From positions 41,001-105,000 of the forward strand of contig NZ_JSEP01000005.1 in the NCBI RefSeq assembly GCF_001624695.1: DNA of 64,000 nucleotides, written 5' to 3'. This stretch comes from Labrenzia sp. OB1 (GTDB lineage: Bacteria; Pseudomonadota; Alphaproteobacteria; Rhizobiales; Stappiaceae). Positions 29,263-38,713 of the stretch are shown here, in pieces; the stretch's first letter is position 1; each line of letters begins with the position of its first letter. The position numbers and the translations under genes are program-made. Below the pieces are notes generated by a model. It had not been told where the DNA came from and made no database searches. It worked only from the letters and a program-made list of their open reading frames with translations.

Positions 29263-30126
29263 ATGCTCCGAATTTCGATGCGCAGGCCGGTTCAGGCACT
29301 TGCCGTTTCACTCCTGGCCATGTCGCTCGGATCCGCGACCCTTCATGCCGCCGAGCCGGACGATGTGGTCGCCAAGGTCGGCGATGGAGAAATCACCGAA
29401 GCCGAACTTGCGTTTGCAGCCCAGGATGCCGGCCAGGAATTGCAGCGTTTCCCGCCCGCTCAATGGCGTCAGCTCCTGCTCGATGCCATGGTGGACATGG
29501 AATTGATGGCGCAGGCGGCCCGTCAGGAAGGGTTGGACAAGGATCCGGATTTCCAAAGACAGCTGGATTTCCTTGAACTGCAGGCATTGCGGAATGCCTA
29601 TCTTGCCCAGAAAATCGGTGGAACGATTTCCGACGAAGACGTTCAGGCAGCCTACGACGCGCAATTCGCCGATTTCGAGGGCGCAGAGGAACTGCACGCC
29701 CGTCATATTCTGGTGAAGGAGAAGGCGGAAGCCGAAGCGCTGGTCGCTGAACTGGACGGTGGGGCGGACTTCGCCGAACTGGCGCGGGAAAAATCCACCG
29801 GCCCATCCGGTCCCAATGGCGGCGATCTCGGCTTTTTCAAAAAAGGCCAGATGGTCAAGCCGTTTGAAGAAGCGGCTCTCGCGCTCGAACCGGGCAGTTA
29901 TACAAAAGAACCGGTGGAAACCCAGTTCGGCTGGCATGTCATCAAGCTGGAAGAGACCCGCCGTGAGGAAAAACCCGCTCTCGATCAGGTCGGTGACTCT
30001 CTGCGTCAGCAGATTTTCCGTGATCGGTACGAAGCCCGGATGGCCGAGCTCAGGGACGCGATGCCGGTTGAAATTCTCGACGTAGCACCTGTTCAGCCGG
30101 CTGAAGACGGCGAAAAGACCGAGTGA
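29263..30126 (+). CDS. Parvulin-type peptidyl-prolyl isomerase, exported (PpiC/SurA-like)
   Basis: A 287-residue periplasmic folding factor. Residues 1-30 are a signal peptide with a basic start and hydrophobic core ending LHAA. An N-terminal SurA-like helical part (about 35-130) precedes the parvulin domain (about 145-240): ARHILVKEKAEAEAL, GGDLGFFKKGQMVKPFEEAA and TQFGWHVIKLE. The C-terminus is charged. The ATG at 29263 has AAAGGA 7 nt upstream. It is divergent from secA across 266 bp, an arrangement common in Rhizobiales and functionally sensible, because both serve secreted proteins. Confidence 0.92.
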   Translation: MLRISMRRPVQALAVSLLAMSLGSATLHAAEPDDVVAKVGDGEITEAELAFAAQDAGQELQRFPPAQWRQLLLDAMVDMELMAQAARQEGLDKDPDFQRQLDFLELQALRNAYLAQKIGGTISDEDVQAAYDAQFADFEGAEELHARHILVKEKAEAEALVAELDGGADFAELAREKSTGPSGPNGGDLGFFKKGQMVKPFEEAALALEPGSYTKEPVETQFGWHVIKLEETRREEKPALDQVGDSLRQQIFRDRYEARMAELRDAMPVEILDVAPVQPAEDGEKTE

Positions 30127-30148
30127 TCGTCGAATTCCGATGGTAATT

Positions 30149-30178
30149 AAACCCGGCGGCATTCAGCTGCCGGGTTTT
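30149..30178 (+). terminator. Rho-independent terminator after the parvulin gene
   Basis: AAACCCGGC (30149-30157) pairs with GCCGGGTTT (30169-30177), 11-nt loop, TTTT at the end. A-run on the left could allow weak function on the minus strand. Confidence 0.85.
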
Positions 30179-30314
30179 GTGTATGACGGACAAGACTTGA
30201 ACGAGACTTGAAAAGGCTTGCGCCGCTTCAGCGCTTTTGGGTAGATCAGGCGGCTTCTCTTCCGGAAACGGATGAAAAGTTGAAAACTTGACCAAGAGTG
30301 CCGGAAAATCTTCC

Positions 30315-31556
30315 ATGCCGACGACCGTTTCCCCCCTTGCCCCCAAGTCCTACCCGGAGATGCCGGAGATCGAGGGTGTCCAATTCGCCACCGCTTCGGC
30401 AGGTATCAAATACACGGGCCGTACGGATGTTCTGCTTGCCACGCTAAGCGAAGGCACGGCCGTTTCCGGCGTGTTCACACAGTCGAAATGTTCCTCGGCG
30501 CCGGTGGACTGGTGCAAGGCCCGGCTCGCCGCCGGCAAGGCGCGCGCACTTCTGGTGAACTCGGGCAATGCCAATGCCTTTACCGGCAAGAAAGGCAAGG
30601 CCGCGGTTGAGCTTTCAGCGCAGATCGTTTCCGGCGCCCTTGGCAGCAGTGAGGCGGAAATCTTCCTGGCTTCAACCGGCGTGATCGGCGAACCGCTTCC
30701 GGCTGAAAAATTCTCCCATGTGGTCGAAGACCTGAAAAACGATCAGGGCAGTGCCGGCTGGCTGGACGCGGCCCGGGCGATCATGACGACCGACACCTAC
30801 CCGAAAGTGGCGACCGCGAGTGTCGACCTGGACGGCAAGACGGTGTCGATCAACGGCATCGCAAAGGGCGCGGGGATGATCGCGCCTGATATGGCGACCA
30901 TGCTGTCGTTCATCTTCACCGATGCCGCCATTGCGCCGGATGTGCTGCAGGCATTGCTTAGCGGTGAAACCGGCGGCAGCTTCAATGCCGTTACGGTCGA
31001 CAGCGACACCTCCACATCCGACACCGTCCTGTTGTTCGCGACCGGAACCGCCGCTGCGAGAGGGGTTGCTCCCGTCAAGTCTCTGGACGACCCGCGGGTA
31101 GACACCCTGCGTGCGGCGCTCGGGGATGTGATGCTGGATCTGGCCCACCAGATTGTTCGCGATGGTGAAGGCGCCCGGAAATTCGTTGAGATTCGCGTCC
31201 AGGGCGCAGAGAGCGACGCTTCGGCGAAGAAGATCGCGTTGTCGGTCGCCAATTCGCCGCTCGTCAAAACCGCCGTTGCCGGTGAAGACGCCAATTGGGG
31301 CCGTGTGGTCATGGCTGTCGGAAAAGCCGGAGAACCGGCGGACCGGGACCGGCTGGCGATCTGGTTTGGAGACATCCGGGTTGCGGTCGATGGGGAAAGA
31401 GACCCCGCCTACAGTGAAGAGGCGGCCTCGGCGGTGATGCAAGAGGAAGATATCGTCATCCGGGTGGATCTGGGCCTGGGCGCCGGACAGGCAACCGTCT
31501 GGACTTGCGACCTCACCAAGGAATATGTCGCAATCAACGGCGATTACCGCAGTTAG
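30315..31556 (+). CDS. argJ: Bifunctional ornithine acetyltransferase/N-acetylglutamate synthase
   Basis: A 413-residue enzyme of arginine biosynthesis that transfers acetyl from N-acetylornithine to glutamate. The self-cleavage region [20 protein letters not shown] contains the Ala-Thr bond where the proprotein splits into alpha and beta chains, Thr being the nucleophile. The C-terminal part has [20 protein letters not shown] and the terminus [11 protein letters not shown], as in the family. The ATG at 30315 gives the usual alphaproteobacterial length; an in-frame TTG at 30288 would add nine residues. Together with mutT downstream this order is common in Rhizobiales. Confidence 0.95.
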   Translation: MPTTVSPLAPKSYPEMPEIEGVQFATASAGIKYTGRTDVLLATLSEGTAVSGVFTQSKCSSAPVDWCKARLAAGKARALLVNSGNANAFTGKKGKAAVELSAQIVSGALGSSEAEIFLASTGVIGEPLPAEKFSHVVEDLKNDQGSAGWLDAARAIMTTDTYPKVATASVDLDGKTVSINGIAKGAGMIAPDMATMLSFIFTDAAIAPDVLQALLSGETGGSFNAVTVDSDTSTSDTVLLFATGTAAARGVAPVKSLDDPRVDTLRAALGDVMLDLAHQIVRDGEGARKFVEIRVQGAESDASAKKIALSVANSPLVKTAVAGEDANWGRVVMAVGKAGEPADRDRLAIWFGDIRVAVDGERDPAYSEEAASAVMQEEDIVIRVDLGLGAGQATVWTCDLTKEYVAINGDYRS

Positions 31557-31659
31557 ATGCGGGTGACATTCCACCGGAGCGTTTCGATATGGGCGCCTTG
31601 GAACAATTTTCGTAAATTTGCAGCTTTCGACCGGAATTGCCTGACGGCAGTTTGAACAA

Positions 31660-32085
31660 ATGTTTCAGAACTGGACACCGACCATGACCAAGATCGTACT
31701 TGTCGCGGCCTGCGCTCTTGTCGATGTGGATGGGCGCGTACTGCTGGCGCAGCGGCCCGAGGGTAAATCCATGGCGGGTTTGTGGGAGTTTCCAGGGGGA
31801 AAGGTCGAAGACGGTGAGCGTCCGGAGGAAACCCTGATCCGGGAACTTGACGAAGAGCTCGGCATCACGGTTAAGGAAGCGTGCCTCGCACCGCTGACCT
31901 TCGCCAGCCACGCTTATGAAGATTTTCACCTCCTTATGCCACTCTTCATCTGCCGCAGATGGGACGGTGTGCCCCGGGGCCTGGAAAGTCAGGCTCTGAA
32001 ATGGGTTCGAGCCAATCGGCTGCGGGACTATCCGATGCCGGCGGCCGATGAGCCTCTCATCCCGCATATTCTGGAAGCGGTCTAG
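31660..32085 (+). CDS. mutT: 8-oxo-dGTP diphosphatase (Nudix, MutT type)
   Basis: A 141-residue Nudix hydrolase that removes oxidised dGTP and prevents A:T to C:G transversions. The Nudix box GGKVEDGERPEETLIRELDE (residues about 46-65) continues with ELGI and matches GX5EX7REUXEEXGU. RVLLAQRPEGKSMAGLWEFPGG in front is typical of MutT. The start could also be ATG 31684 (MTKIVLVAA), which is closer to most family members; neither has a strong ribosome site. It lies about 100 bp after argJ. Confidence 0.9.
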   Translation: MFQNWTPTMTKIVLVAACALVDVDGRVLLAQRPEGKSMAGLWEFPGGKVEDGERPEETLIRELDEELGITVKEACLAPLTFASHAYEDFHLLMPLFICRRWDGVPRGLESQALKWVRANRLRDYPMPAADEPLIPHILEAV

Positions 32086-32175
32086 CTGGTATCCGCGTTC
32101 AGGCCGACGCAGACCTTTTTTGATCCGGCGGTTAACCGCATTCGATCAGTTTGATCCTGGTGGGGAGTGTTCGCA

Positions 32176-32406
32176 GTGTTGAGGACGTCAGCTTGCTACC
32201 GGGAGGCCGAGCGCCTTCTGAAGCGCCTTGTCCGGGATGAAACCGGGTCGACCGCAATTGAATATACCGTGATCGCAGCTCTTATCGGAGTTGTCGTTCT
32301 TGCAGGACTGGGTGCGGTCGGGGATTCTCTGACAGATAATATTTACGGCGCGATCACGGAAGCCATTACCGAGGCCACGGGCGGCGGCGATGAAGACACC
32401 AGCTGA
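32176..32406 (+). CDS. Flp/Fap-type type IVb pilin (orphan)
   Basis: A 76-residue prepilin. After a basic leader comes RDETGSTAIEYTVIAALIGV: prepilin peptidase should cut after Gly24, leaving Ser +1, Glu +5 and Tyr +6, the Flp signature. The hydrophobic helix follows and the C-terminus is acidic. GGGAG lies about 8 nt before the GTG at 32176; an in-frame GTG at 32167 is possible. No tad/cpa assembly genes are in the window, so it would depend on a Tad system elsewhere or form part of a minor pilus. Confidence 0.75.
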   Translation: MLRTSACYREAERLLKRLVRDETGSTAIEYTVIAALIGVVVLAGLGAVGDSLTDNIYGAITEAITEATGGGDEDTS

Positions 32407-32459
32407 TTGCAGCCTTCCCGCCTGCCTGCCAGACAGATGACCGCCAACGTCGGCCGGAG

Positions 32460-33353
32460 CTATTCGCCGATCTTTCGTTCCTGCGCGCCGAGTGCGTCCG
32501 CCAGCCTGGATTTGGCGGAACCTGGAGACAACGGTTTCTGTTGACTTTCATGCGGCGCCCACCCCGAAAGCGTCACAAGGGCGAATGTCGCCCTGATCCG
32601 GCCGTCCGGATCGCTGTGGTTCTGCGCATAAAGTTCCGCGGCCCGCAGCAGGATCGCTCCGGTGAGAGGCGTCCGGCTTCGGTCCTTCAGAACCGACGTC
32701 GCCCCCATCGCGCGCAGGTCGGCGAGCAGGGCGAACATGGTGTCGTAGCGGACTGTGAGCGTGTCCAGATCCGTTACCGGGAGCGCAAAACCCGCTCGTT
32801 GCAGCAGGCCGCCGAGATCGCGTGTGTCGGCGAACGGCAGGACACGGGCCGCCGCCCCTCCCGTGATTTCCAGTTCCGCCCTTGTGAGGCAGTCGCGCAA
32901 TTCCGTGAGCGTTCCCGCGCCAGGCAGCGTTGCCAGAAACAGGCCGTCGGGTGCAAGTGCCCTGCGGATCTGAACCAGACTTCCAGGCAGGTCGTTCACG
33001 AATTGCAGATTCAGCGCGGAAACGATCAGATCGACCGACTGGTCCCGGAAGGGGAGTGCCGCATCGTCGCAGACGAGATCGGGGGCGGGCAGGTTCGGAT
33101 CGGCGCTGAACAGATCCGCCCGGATGAGGCTTTCCGCCTTGCCGGAGCCTGAAACAGCGCGCGAGACCAGGCCGGTATGACCGCCGAGGTCCACCGCCGT
33201 TCGGAAACTGCGGTTGACCATCATGAGCCGGTCTTCCAGGTCGTCCGCGACAGCCTGCAGGAGAAAATCGGCGCCGGGTTTGGCGGCCCGCAGGGCGCGC
33301 TCGCGCCGGCGTCGAAAAAGCGTCCGGTCGAACAGGTCTGGTTGTGCTGTCAC
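32460..33353 (-). CDS. SAM-dependent methyltransferase-fold protein (BioC/NDUFAF5-like)
   Basis: A 297-residue class I methyltransferase fold. It starts PDLFDRTLFRRRRERALR and has a modified SAM loop AVDLGGHTGLVSR, then LPFRDQSVDLIVSALNLQFVNDLPG in two parts, which resembles the mitochondrial complex I assembly factor NDUFAF5 and its alphaproteobacterial homologues. The C-terminus is disordered and ends with KSRLADALGAQERK. A role in biotin synthesis is unlikely because no bio genes are near. It is divergent from comF with about 115 bp between the starts, the standard arrangement in this bacterial group. Confidence 0.75.
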   Translation of the reverse strand: MTAQPDLFDRTLFRRRRERALRAAKPGADFLLQAVADDLEDRLMMVNRSFRTAVDLGGHTGLVSRAVSGSGKAESLIRADLFSADPNLPAPDLVCDDAALPFRDQSVDLIVSALNLQFVNDLPGSLVQIRRALAPDGLFLATLPGAGTLTELRDCLTRAELEITGGAAARVLPFADTRDLGGLLQRAGFALPVTDLDTLTVRYDTMFALLADLRAMGATSVLKDRSRTPLTGAILLRAAELYAQNHSDPDGRIRATFALVTLSGWAPHESQQKPLSPGSAKSRLADALGAQERKIGE

Positions 33354-33467
33354 GTGAACTCGGCCTTTGTCAGAACATGGCCGGTCACATATGGTATCCG
33401 GAGCGGAAGGTCAAAGACTGCCACTATCGGCAATTGGCCTTGGAGGCGATTGGAGAGGTCTGCAGAG

Positions 33468-34262
33468 GTGTGGCATTCGCCCTTGATCGGAAAAAACCTG
33501 ATCTCCGCTCCAGGTACGGCGGCGGGGATGGTGCTGGATTTTCTGTTGCCTCTGCGGTGTCTTTGCTGCGAGGCCAAGGTCGCATCTGAAGACAGCCTGT
33601 GTCCAAAATGCTGGCAGGACATGCACTTTATCGAAAAGCCATGGTGCCACCGGCTGGGAATACCTTTCACCTATGATGTCGGGGACGGAGCCTGGAGCCC
33701 AAGGGCGATTGCCTCGCCGCCTGTTTTCGACCGCTTGCGGTCGGTGGCTTTTTACGAAGGTCCGGCCCGGCAACTGGTTCTGGCGCTCAAATTCTCCAGA
33801 CGCCGCGAGCTCGCCAGATCCATGGGGTGCTGGATGAGCCGGAGCGGGAGCGAGTTTCTCGACCGGGACAGTCTCATCATTCCGGTTCCCCTGCACTGGC
33901 TGCGCCTGTTGTCCCGCCGCTTCAACCAGTCGGCGGATCTGGCAAAGGCCGTCGCGCGGAATTGCGGCGGTGAGTTCGAACCGGATCTCCTGAAGCGAAA
34001 AAAGCGAACACGCCAGCAGGTGGGATTGTCGGCAAAAGACCGCCACAAGAACGTCCGGTCCGCATTTTCGATCGACGCTGCGCGGGTCGGGGCGTTACAG
34101 GGGCGCCACGTTGTCCTGGTCGATGACGTCATGACGACCGGATCGACGGTCTCCGCCTGCTGCAAGGTTTTGCTCGCATCGGGAGCCGCCTCGGTGAATG
34201 TTCTCACCTTCGCCCTTGCTGATCCCTCGATTCGTTCCGCAGACGGCGCCCTGTCGGTTTGA
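33468..34262 (+). CDS. comF: ComF-family phosphoribosyltransferase-like protein
   Basis: About 264 residues. An N-terminal zinc-binding part (CLCCEAKVASEDSLCPKCW) precedes a type I phosphoribosyltransferase fold with the PRPP loop VVLVDDVMTTGSTV near the end. RRFNQSADLAKAVAR and the RKKRTRQQVGLSAKDRHKNV block are typical of ComF/GntX. Function is not settled: competence-related in some bacteria, unknown here. The start is uncertain; I used GTG 33468 with AGAGG 9 nt upstream, and ATG 33528 would begin right before the zinc motif. Upstream frames conflict with the divergent methyltransferase gene. Confidence 0.8.
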   Translation: MWHSPLIGKNLISAPGTAAGMVLDFLLPLRCLCCEAKVASEDSLCPKCWQDMHFIEKPWCHRLGIPFTYDVGDGAWSPRAIASPPVFDRLRSVAFYEGPARQLVLALKFSRRRELARSMGCWMSRSGSEFLDRDSLIIPVPLHWLRLLSRRFNQSADLAKAVARNCGGEFEPDLLKRKKRTRQQVGLSAKDRHKNVRSAFSIDAARVGALQGRHVVLVDDVMTTGSTVSACCKVLLASGAASVNVLTFALADPSIRSADGALSV

Positions 34263-34400
34263 AGCCGGCTCTTGAGTTTCCGTGCTGCGACCGCATATAA
34301 CCGCCGGGATTTGTTATCGAACGGTTCGGATCTGGCGGGACAATTCCGCCGTTCCTGTAAGCACGCATCCTCCGTTCCGGCAGGCAAAAGGAAAAAATGA

Positions 34401-34658
34401 ATGGCTGAAGTGGTGATATATACGCGCCAGCTTTGCGGGTTCTGTACAGCCGCCAAGAGGCTGCTGGACCAGAAGGGCGCCGACTACACGGAATTCGATG
34501 CCAGCTTCAGTCCGGGTCTGCGCAAGGAAATGGTGCAGAAAGCCAATGGCCGTTCCACCTTTCCGCAGATCTTTGTCGGCTCCACGCATGTCGGTGGCTG
34601 TGACGAGTTACATGCCCTGGAGCGGGCCGGAAAACTGGACGCCCTGCTCGCGTCCTGA
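34401..34658 (+). CDS. grxC: Glutaredoxin 3
   Basis: An 85-residue thioredoxin-fold dithiol glutaredoxin with active site C12-G-F-C15. The glutathione-binding region RSTFPQIFVGSTHVGGCDEL contains the cis-Pro after Phe and the GGCDEL motif. It reduces protein disulphides with glutathione in the cytoplasm. AAAGGA lies about 9 nt before the ATG. It follows comF by 138 bp and precedes the nitrilase gene, a conserved order. Confidence 0.93.
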   Translation: MAEVVIYTRQLCGFCTAAKRLLDQKGADYTEFDASFSPGLRKEMVQKANGRSTFPQIFVGSTHVGGCDELHALERAGKLDALLAS

Positions 34659-34804
34659 TCTGGCGCTTAAGCCGGGAGAAGGTGGAGAGGCATCTAAGAC
34701 TTTACGATTGATCACCTTTTTCTGCTTTCATAAGATGGCGTATGAATGCAGGTTGATGTGGCGGCAACCTTATTTTCTCGCACCCACCGCAGGGAAGGCC
34801 TCCG

Positions 34805-35659
34805 ATGCCCTCGTTTATCGCAGCATGTATCCAGCTTCGCAGCGGCAAGACACCGTCTGAGAACGCCAATGTGGCCGAAGGACTGATCCGCGCGGCTGCA
34901 AAGGATGGAGCGCACTACATTCAGACGCCGGAAATGTCGAATGTGCTGGTGCGCAGCCGCGAAGAGTTGATGGAGCGTATTTCAGAACCCGCAGAAGATG
35001 CTTTCCTGGCAATGGCGCGGCCGCTGGCAGTGGAGCTTGGCATTTGTCTTCACATCGGGTCCCTGGCCGTTCTGGCCGGCAACGGCAAGGTCGCCAACAG
35101 GGCCTTCCTGATCGGACCGGACGGGCAGATCCAGGCAAGCTACGACAAGATCCACATGTTCGATGTGGACCTGCCCAACGGCGAAAGCTGGCGCGAGTCG
35201 GCGACCTATGAGCCAGGCAGGCGTTCCGTGGTCGCTGACTTGCCTTATGCGCGGCTCGGCATGGCGATCTGTTACGACATCCGCTTTCCGGCGATATTCC
35301 GCACACAGGCGCGTGCCGGTGCGCAGATCCTGACCGGACCTGCCGCCTTTACACGGCAGACCGGTGAAGCCCATTGGCATGTGCTGCAGCGTGCACGCGC
35401 TATCGAGAACGGCGCCTTCGTTATTTCCGCGGCGCAAGGAGGCGCGCATGAGGATGGCCGGGAGACCTACGGGCACAGCCTCATCGTCGATCCCTGGGGG
35501 ACCGTGATCGCGGAAATGAACAATGATGCGCCGGGTCACCTGCTGGCGAGCATCGACACGGATGAAGTTGTCAAGGCGCGCCAGCGTATCCCTGCCATTG
35601 CCAATGAGCGGGACTTCACTTGTGAAGTCGCCCAAGAGCTGAAGGGGGAAACGGCGTGA
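34805..35659 (+). CDS. Carbon-nitrogen hydrolase of the Nit1/Nit2 type
   Basis: A 284-residue nitrilase-superfamily enzyme. The catalytic triad is visible: Glu in QTPEMSNVL, Lys in YDKIHMFDVDLPNG and Cys156 in GMAICYDIRFPAIFR. This architecture matches Nit1/Nit2-like amidases, which act on deaminated glutathione or omega-amides in metabolite repair. The glutaredoxin gene directly upstream is consistent with glutathione metabolism, but that is only suggestive. The stop overlaps the start of the DUF1178 gene by 4 bp. Confidence 0.88.
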   Translation: MPSFIAACIQLRSGKTPSENANVAEGLIRAAAKDGAHYIQTPEMSNVLVRSREELMERISEPAEDAFLAMARPLAVELGICLHIGSLAVLAGNGKVANRAFLIGPDGQIQASYDKIHMFDVDLPNGESWRESATYEPGRRSVVADLPYARLGMAICYDIRFPAIFRTQARAGAQILTGPAAFTRQTGEAHWHVLQRARAIENGAFVISAAQGGAHEDGRETYGHSLIVDPWGTVIAEMNNDAPGHLLASIDTDEVVKARQRIPAIANERDFTCEVAQELKGETA

Positions 35660-36171
35660 TCAAATACACGCTCGTTTGCGACAGCGCCCACAGTTTCGAA
35701 GGTTGGTTCCGGAATTCACACGATTTTGAAACGCAGTGCGACCGTCAGTTGGTAGGGTGCCCGATCTGCGGGGCGGTGGATATCAAAAAAGGGCTGATGG
35801 CGCCTTCGGTGTCGACATCCAGAACCAGGGAAACCATGTCCGTTCCCGCCACCACGGATCAGCCTCCGGCGGAGACGCCTGCACCCGCAGCGGCGAAGCC
35901 CGCTGCCGCCTCGATGCAGCCTTCGGCTCTTCTTCCGGTGGATGTCCGGCAAAAGGAAATCGTCGAGGCGCTGCGTGAGGTGCGCGCCCGCATTGTCGAG
36001 AATTCGGAAAATGTCGGCCGGGATTTTGCCGATGAAGCCCGTAAAATGCACTATGGCGAAGCGGAGGCGCGCAGCATCTACGGCGAAACCACTTCGCAGG
36101 ACGCGGAAGCCCTGATTAACGAGGGCATTGCCGTTCTTCCGCTGCCCGAGTTGCCTGAGGACAAGAACTGA
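35656..36171 (+). CDS. DUF1178 family protein
   Basis: A 171-residue cytoplasmic protein. The N-terminal 45 residues form a probable zinc ribbon: KYTLVCDSAHSFEGWF and then CDRQLVGCPICG. A Pro/Ala-rich linker (about 65-95) joins a conserved C-terminal helical part RAIYGE-like region ARKMHYGEAEARSIYGETT. Biochemical function unknown. It starts at GTG 35656, overlapping the nitrilase stop, so the two are translationally coupled. A strong hairpin follows downstream. Confidence 0.9.
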   Translation: MIKYTLVCDSAHSFEGWFRNSHDFETQCDRQLVGCPICGAVDIKKGLMAPSVSTSRTRETMSVPATTDQPPAETPAPAAAKPAAASMQPSALLPVDVRQKEIVEALREVRARIVENSENVGRDFADEARKMHYGEAEARSIYGETTSQDAEALINEGIAVLPLPELPEDKN

Positions 36172-36230
36172 AACAAGCCGGCCGGTTGACGCCATTCGAT
36201 TAAGCCCGATTTCCCGGCCTTTCCCAGACA

Positions 36231-36275
36231 CCGAAGCCATCCGCGTTCAGACAGACGCGGATGGCTTCGGATTTT
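36231..36275 (+). terminator. Strong terminator hairpin after the DUF1178 gene
   Basis: Sixteen-bp perfect arms (36231-36246 and 36255-36270, starting CCGAAGCCATCC) around TCAGACAG, followed by ATTTTC. It closes the comF-grxC-nitrilase-DUF1178 unit. Confidence 0.85.
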
Positions 36276-36306
36276 CAGGGCATGGCGGAACCGAATGCTG
36301 AAGCTG

Positions 36307-36810
36307 TCAGCTTTTTGAATTCGCGGCCGGTTTCCGGCCTGCTGCGGCTTTGGTCCGAACTTCCTTGAGGCTGTCGCCCGCAGCCTTGCCGAGTTCGGTG
36401 ACGCTTTCAATCGCCGTCTCGTTGAGTTCTTCAACAGCGGCGGCATTTTCGGAGAAGCTGTCGCGGAACAGAGCCGCCTGTCTGGCGAAGTGTTCCTGAT
36501 ACTCGTTCGCCATCTTCGAATAGAAGGCCTGCAGCGTTGCAATCGTCTCTTCCGGCGCCGTGCACTGGCTCAGGGTTTTCGCGCACTCGACGTCTTCATG
36601 CAGACGGTGGGTGACGAAATTCATCTGGTCGTCGAAGGCTTTTCCGGTGTGGGACAACAGCGTCTGGCTCATCTTCTGGACGCCGGCGACGGCCTTGGCC
36701 TCAATCCGGTCTTCGGGTTCCGCGAAGTTCCAGTTCGAAAAGGAGGGCATCGGCCACTGGGGCATCATCGAGCTGAAATCGAAGGCATCCGTATTACGCT
36801 TGGAAGGCAT
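36307..36810 (-). CDS. Phasin family protein
   Basis: A 167-residue alpha-helical protein with the phasin pattern: SFSNWNFAEPEDRIEAKAV in the N-terminal part, a long amphipathic helix with QAFYSKMANEYQEHFARQAALF, and a Lys/Ala-rich tail (EVRTKAAAGRKPAANSKS). Phasins coat polyhydroxyalkanoate granules. No pha synthesis genes are in view, and some phasin-family proteins have other roles. It is transcribed alone, with the hydrolase gene upstream reading the same way. Confidence 0.8.
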   Translation of the reverse strand: MPSKRNTDAFDFSSMMPQWPMPSFSNWNFAEPEDRIEAKAVAGVQKMSQTLLSHTGKAFDDQMNFVTHRLHEDVECAKTLSQCTAPEETIATLQAFYSKMANEYQEHFARQAALFRDSFSENAAAVEELNETAIESVTELGKAAGDSLKEVRTKAAAGRKPAANSKS

Positions 36811-36998
36811 GTCACAAACTCCGCTGTTGTCGGTCAGCTTCGACCGGCTGGCTGTCCAGCCGTCGAAGCCCGTCCGTTCCTCGACCCGCTGCGAAGGCGC
36901 GGCGGATACTTGCCCCTCAGCTCCACTCTACGATGTCTTCACGTCACATCATTGACGGGGATCAAAAGCCGGTGAAACTGTGACAGAAACGCAATAAT

Positions 36999-37020
36999 CC
37001 CCTGGGTCTGGCGCCAGGGG
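36999..37020 (-). terminator. Hairpin downstream of the 37028 hydrolase gene
   Basis: CCCCTGG (36999-37005) and CCAGGGG (37014-37020) lie 7 bp past the stop on the minus strand. The following ATTATTG is a poor U-tract, so termination is plausible but weak. Confidence 0.4.
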
Positions 37021-37027
37021 ATCGGTG

Positions 37028-37723
37028 TCAGGGCCGGTTCAGAAAGTCTCTCAGCGCGGCTGTTGTCGTGTCCGGCTCTTCAAGGGTCGACAAATGTCCG
37101 CTGCCTTCGATGACCACAAAGTCACTTCCGGAAATCCGCTCATGGATCTCCCGGGACACCGGTGGTGGCGTCAGCCTGTCCCCGTCGCCGACCAGCACGA
37201 GGGCCGGGCAGGTAATGTCCGCAAGCCTGGGCCGGGCATCGATGCGGTCGATCAATGCGGTCTGCTGGCGGATGAAAGCGTCCGGACCGGTTTCCATCGC
37301 CATATCGACCACAATCTGCCTGAGTTCTGCGTCTTCTTCCCTCCTTTCATGGACGAAGCCTGGATAAAGCAGGTGCGGAACCTTCGAGAATCCCTTCTTG
37401 CGTGTCAGGTCGATCAGGAATTTCCGCCGCTCCGACTGGTCGGGTGTGTCCGCGCGGGCATTGGTATCGAGAAGCGCCAGTTTTCCGACCCGCTCCGGCG
37501 CCTCGCGCATGATTTCCATGCAGATGTAGCCGCCCATCGACAGGCCGATCAGGGAGAACCGATCCGGCGCATTTTCCAGAATGGCGGCGGCGATTGCCTC
37601 GATGCTGTCGTGTTCGCGGTGATTGGCCACCATGATCGGCCGATCCGCGAAGGCGACGATCTGCGGAGCGAAAAGCGCTTCGGTGCACAGGAGGCCGGGA
37701 ACAAAGACTATCGGGTCGCTCAT
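37028..37723 (-). CDS. Alpha/beta hydrolase (Ser nucleophile)
   Basis: A 231-residue alpha/beta hydrolase. [17 protein letters not shown] gives the oxyanion loop and [12 protein letters not shown] the Ser nucleophile near residue 82; the acid and His are in [10 protein letters not shown] and [11 protein letters not shown]. It overlaps the stop of ubiG by 4 bp, so it is the second gene of that operon. The substrate is unknown; the ubiG linkage does not prove a part in ubiquinone metabolism. Confidence 0.82.
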   Translation of the reverse strand: MSDPIVFVPGLLCTEALFAPQIVAFADRPIMVANHREHDSIEAIAAAILENAPDRFSLIGLSMGGYICMEIMREAPERVGKLALLDTNARADTPDQSERRKFLIDLTRKKGFSKVPHLLYPGFVHERREEDAELRQIVVDMAMETGPDAFIRQQTALIDRIDARPRLADITCPALVLVGDGDRLTPPPVSREIHERISGSDFVVIEGSGHLSTLEEPDTTTAALRDFLNRP

Positions 37724-38484
37724 TTGGCGGCCTCTCCGTTTTCCGCAAGCAGCATGTAGTTGACGTCCATGTCCCGCGAGCGGGCCCAGCTGTCGGTCAG
37801 CGGATTGTAGCTCACTCCCGAGCGGTCGATAATCGTCAGGCCTGCCTGCCCGAGCGGGGTTTCGATTTCCTCCGGTTTCACCAGCTTTTCATAGGAATGC
37901 GTCCCCTTCGGCAGCCAGCGCAGCACGAATTCCGCGCCGACGATGGCCAGGGCATAGGCCTTGAGGGTCCGGTTGATGGTTGCCACAAACATCAGGCCGC
38001 CGGGCCGGACCATGCTTCCGGTCGCCTCGAGAAACAGGGGTACGTCGGCGACATGTTCGACGACCTCCATGTTCAGCACCACGTCGAAGCTTTCGCCTGC
38101 GGCCGCCAGCGCTTCGGCTGTTTCGGTCCTGTAGTCGATGTCAAGGCCGGAGCTGCGCATGTGCAGTTTGGCGATCTCGATATTGGTTTGGGACGGGTCG
38201 GCGCCGACAACCTCCGCGCCAAGGCGCGCCATCGGTTCGCACAGCAGCCCGCCGCCGCAGCCGATGTCGAGAAAGCGCAATCCCTTGAAGGCGTCGGAGG
38301 CCTTCGGATCCCTGTCGAACCGGCGGCAGACTTCCTGCTTGATGTAGGCGAGGCGAACCGGGTTGAACTTGTGCAGCGGCTTGAACTTGCCCGCCGGATC
38401 CCACCATTCTTCGGCCATCGCGGAAAAGCGGGCGACCTCTTCGGTGTCGATCGTGCCGGAGTTTTCTCGTGCCTTGTCTGTCAT
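37720..38484 (-). CDS. ubiG: Ubiquinone biosynthesis O-methyltransferase UbiG
   Basis: A 254-residue SAM methyltransferase that performs both O-methylations in ubiquinone synthesis. [28 protein letters not shown] is the UbiG N-terminus (given here in parts: [24 protein letters not shown]). The SAM site is [20 protein letters not shown] and the motif [14 protein letters not shown] follows; [18 protein letters not shown] completes the pattern. Divergent from lysC, again a conserved alphaproteobacterial arrangement. The hydrolase gene is coupled downstream. Confidence 0.95.
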   Translation of the reverse strand: MTDKARENSGTIDTEEVARFSAMAEEWWDPAGKFKPLHKFNPVRLAYIKQEVCRRFDRDPKASDAFKGLRFLDIGCGGGLLCEPMARLGAEVVGADPSQTNIEIAKLHMRSSGLDIDYRTETAEALAAAGESFDVVLNMEVVEHVADVPLFLEATGSMVRPGGLMFVATINRTLKAYALAIVGAEFVLRWLPKGTHSYEKLVKPEEIETPLGQAGLTIIDRSGVSYNPLTDSWARSRDMDVNYMLLAENGEAAK

Positions 38485-38713
38485 AGGACGGTCCTTTCAG
38501 ACGTCGAGCCGCAGGGGAGTGCGGCCAGTTGGACTTTCATCAGCTGTCGTTTCAGCCTCATTGGCTGTTTGTCAAGCCGGACCGGCAGCAAATCCGGTCA
38601 CGGTAATAGCTTCCAAGCGTGGTTGCAGCAAAGCAATGCAGCCTGTATGCATGTGCGCCGATCCATCCGGCGCTTCAAGCGCTTCATGAACCGACGAGAA
38701 GAATACGAGTGGT

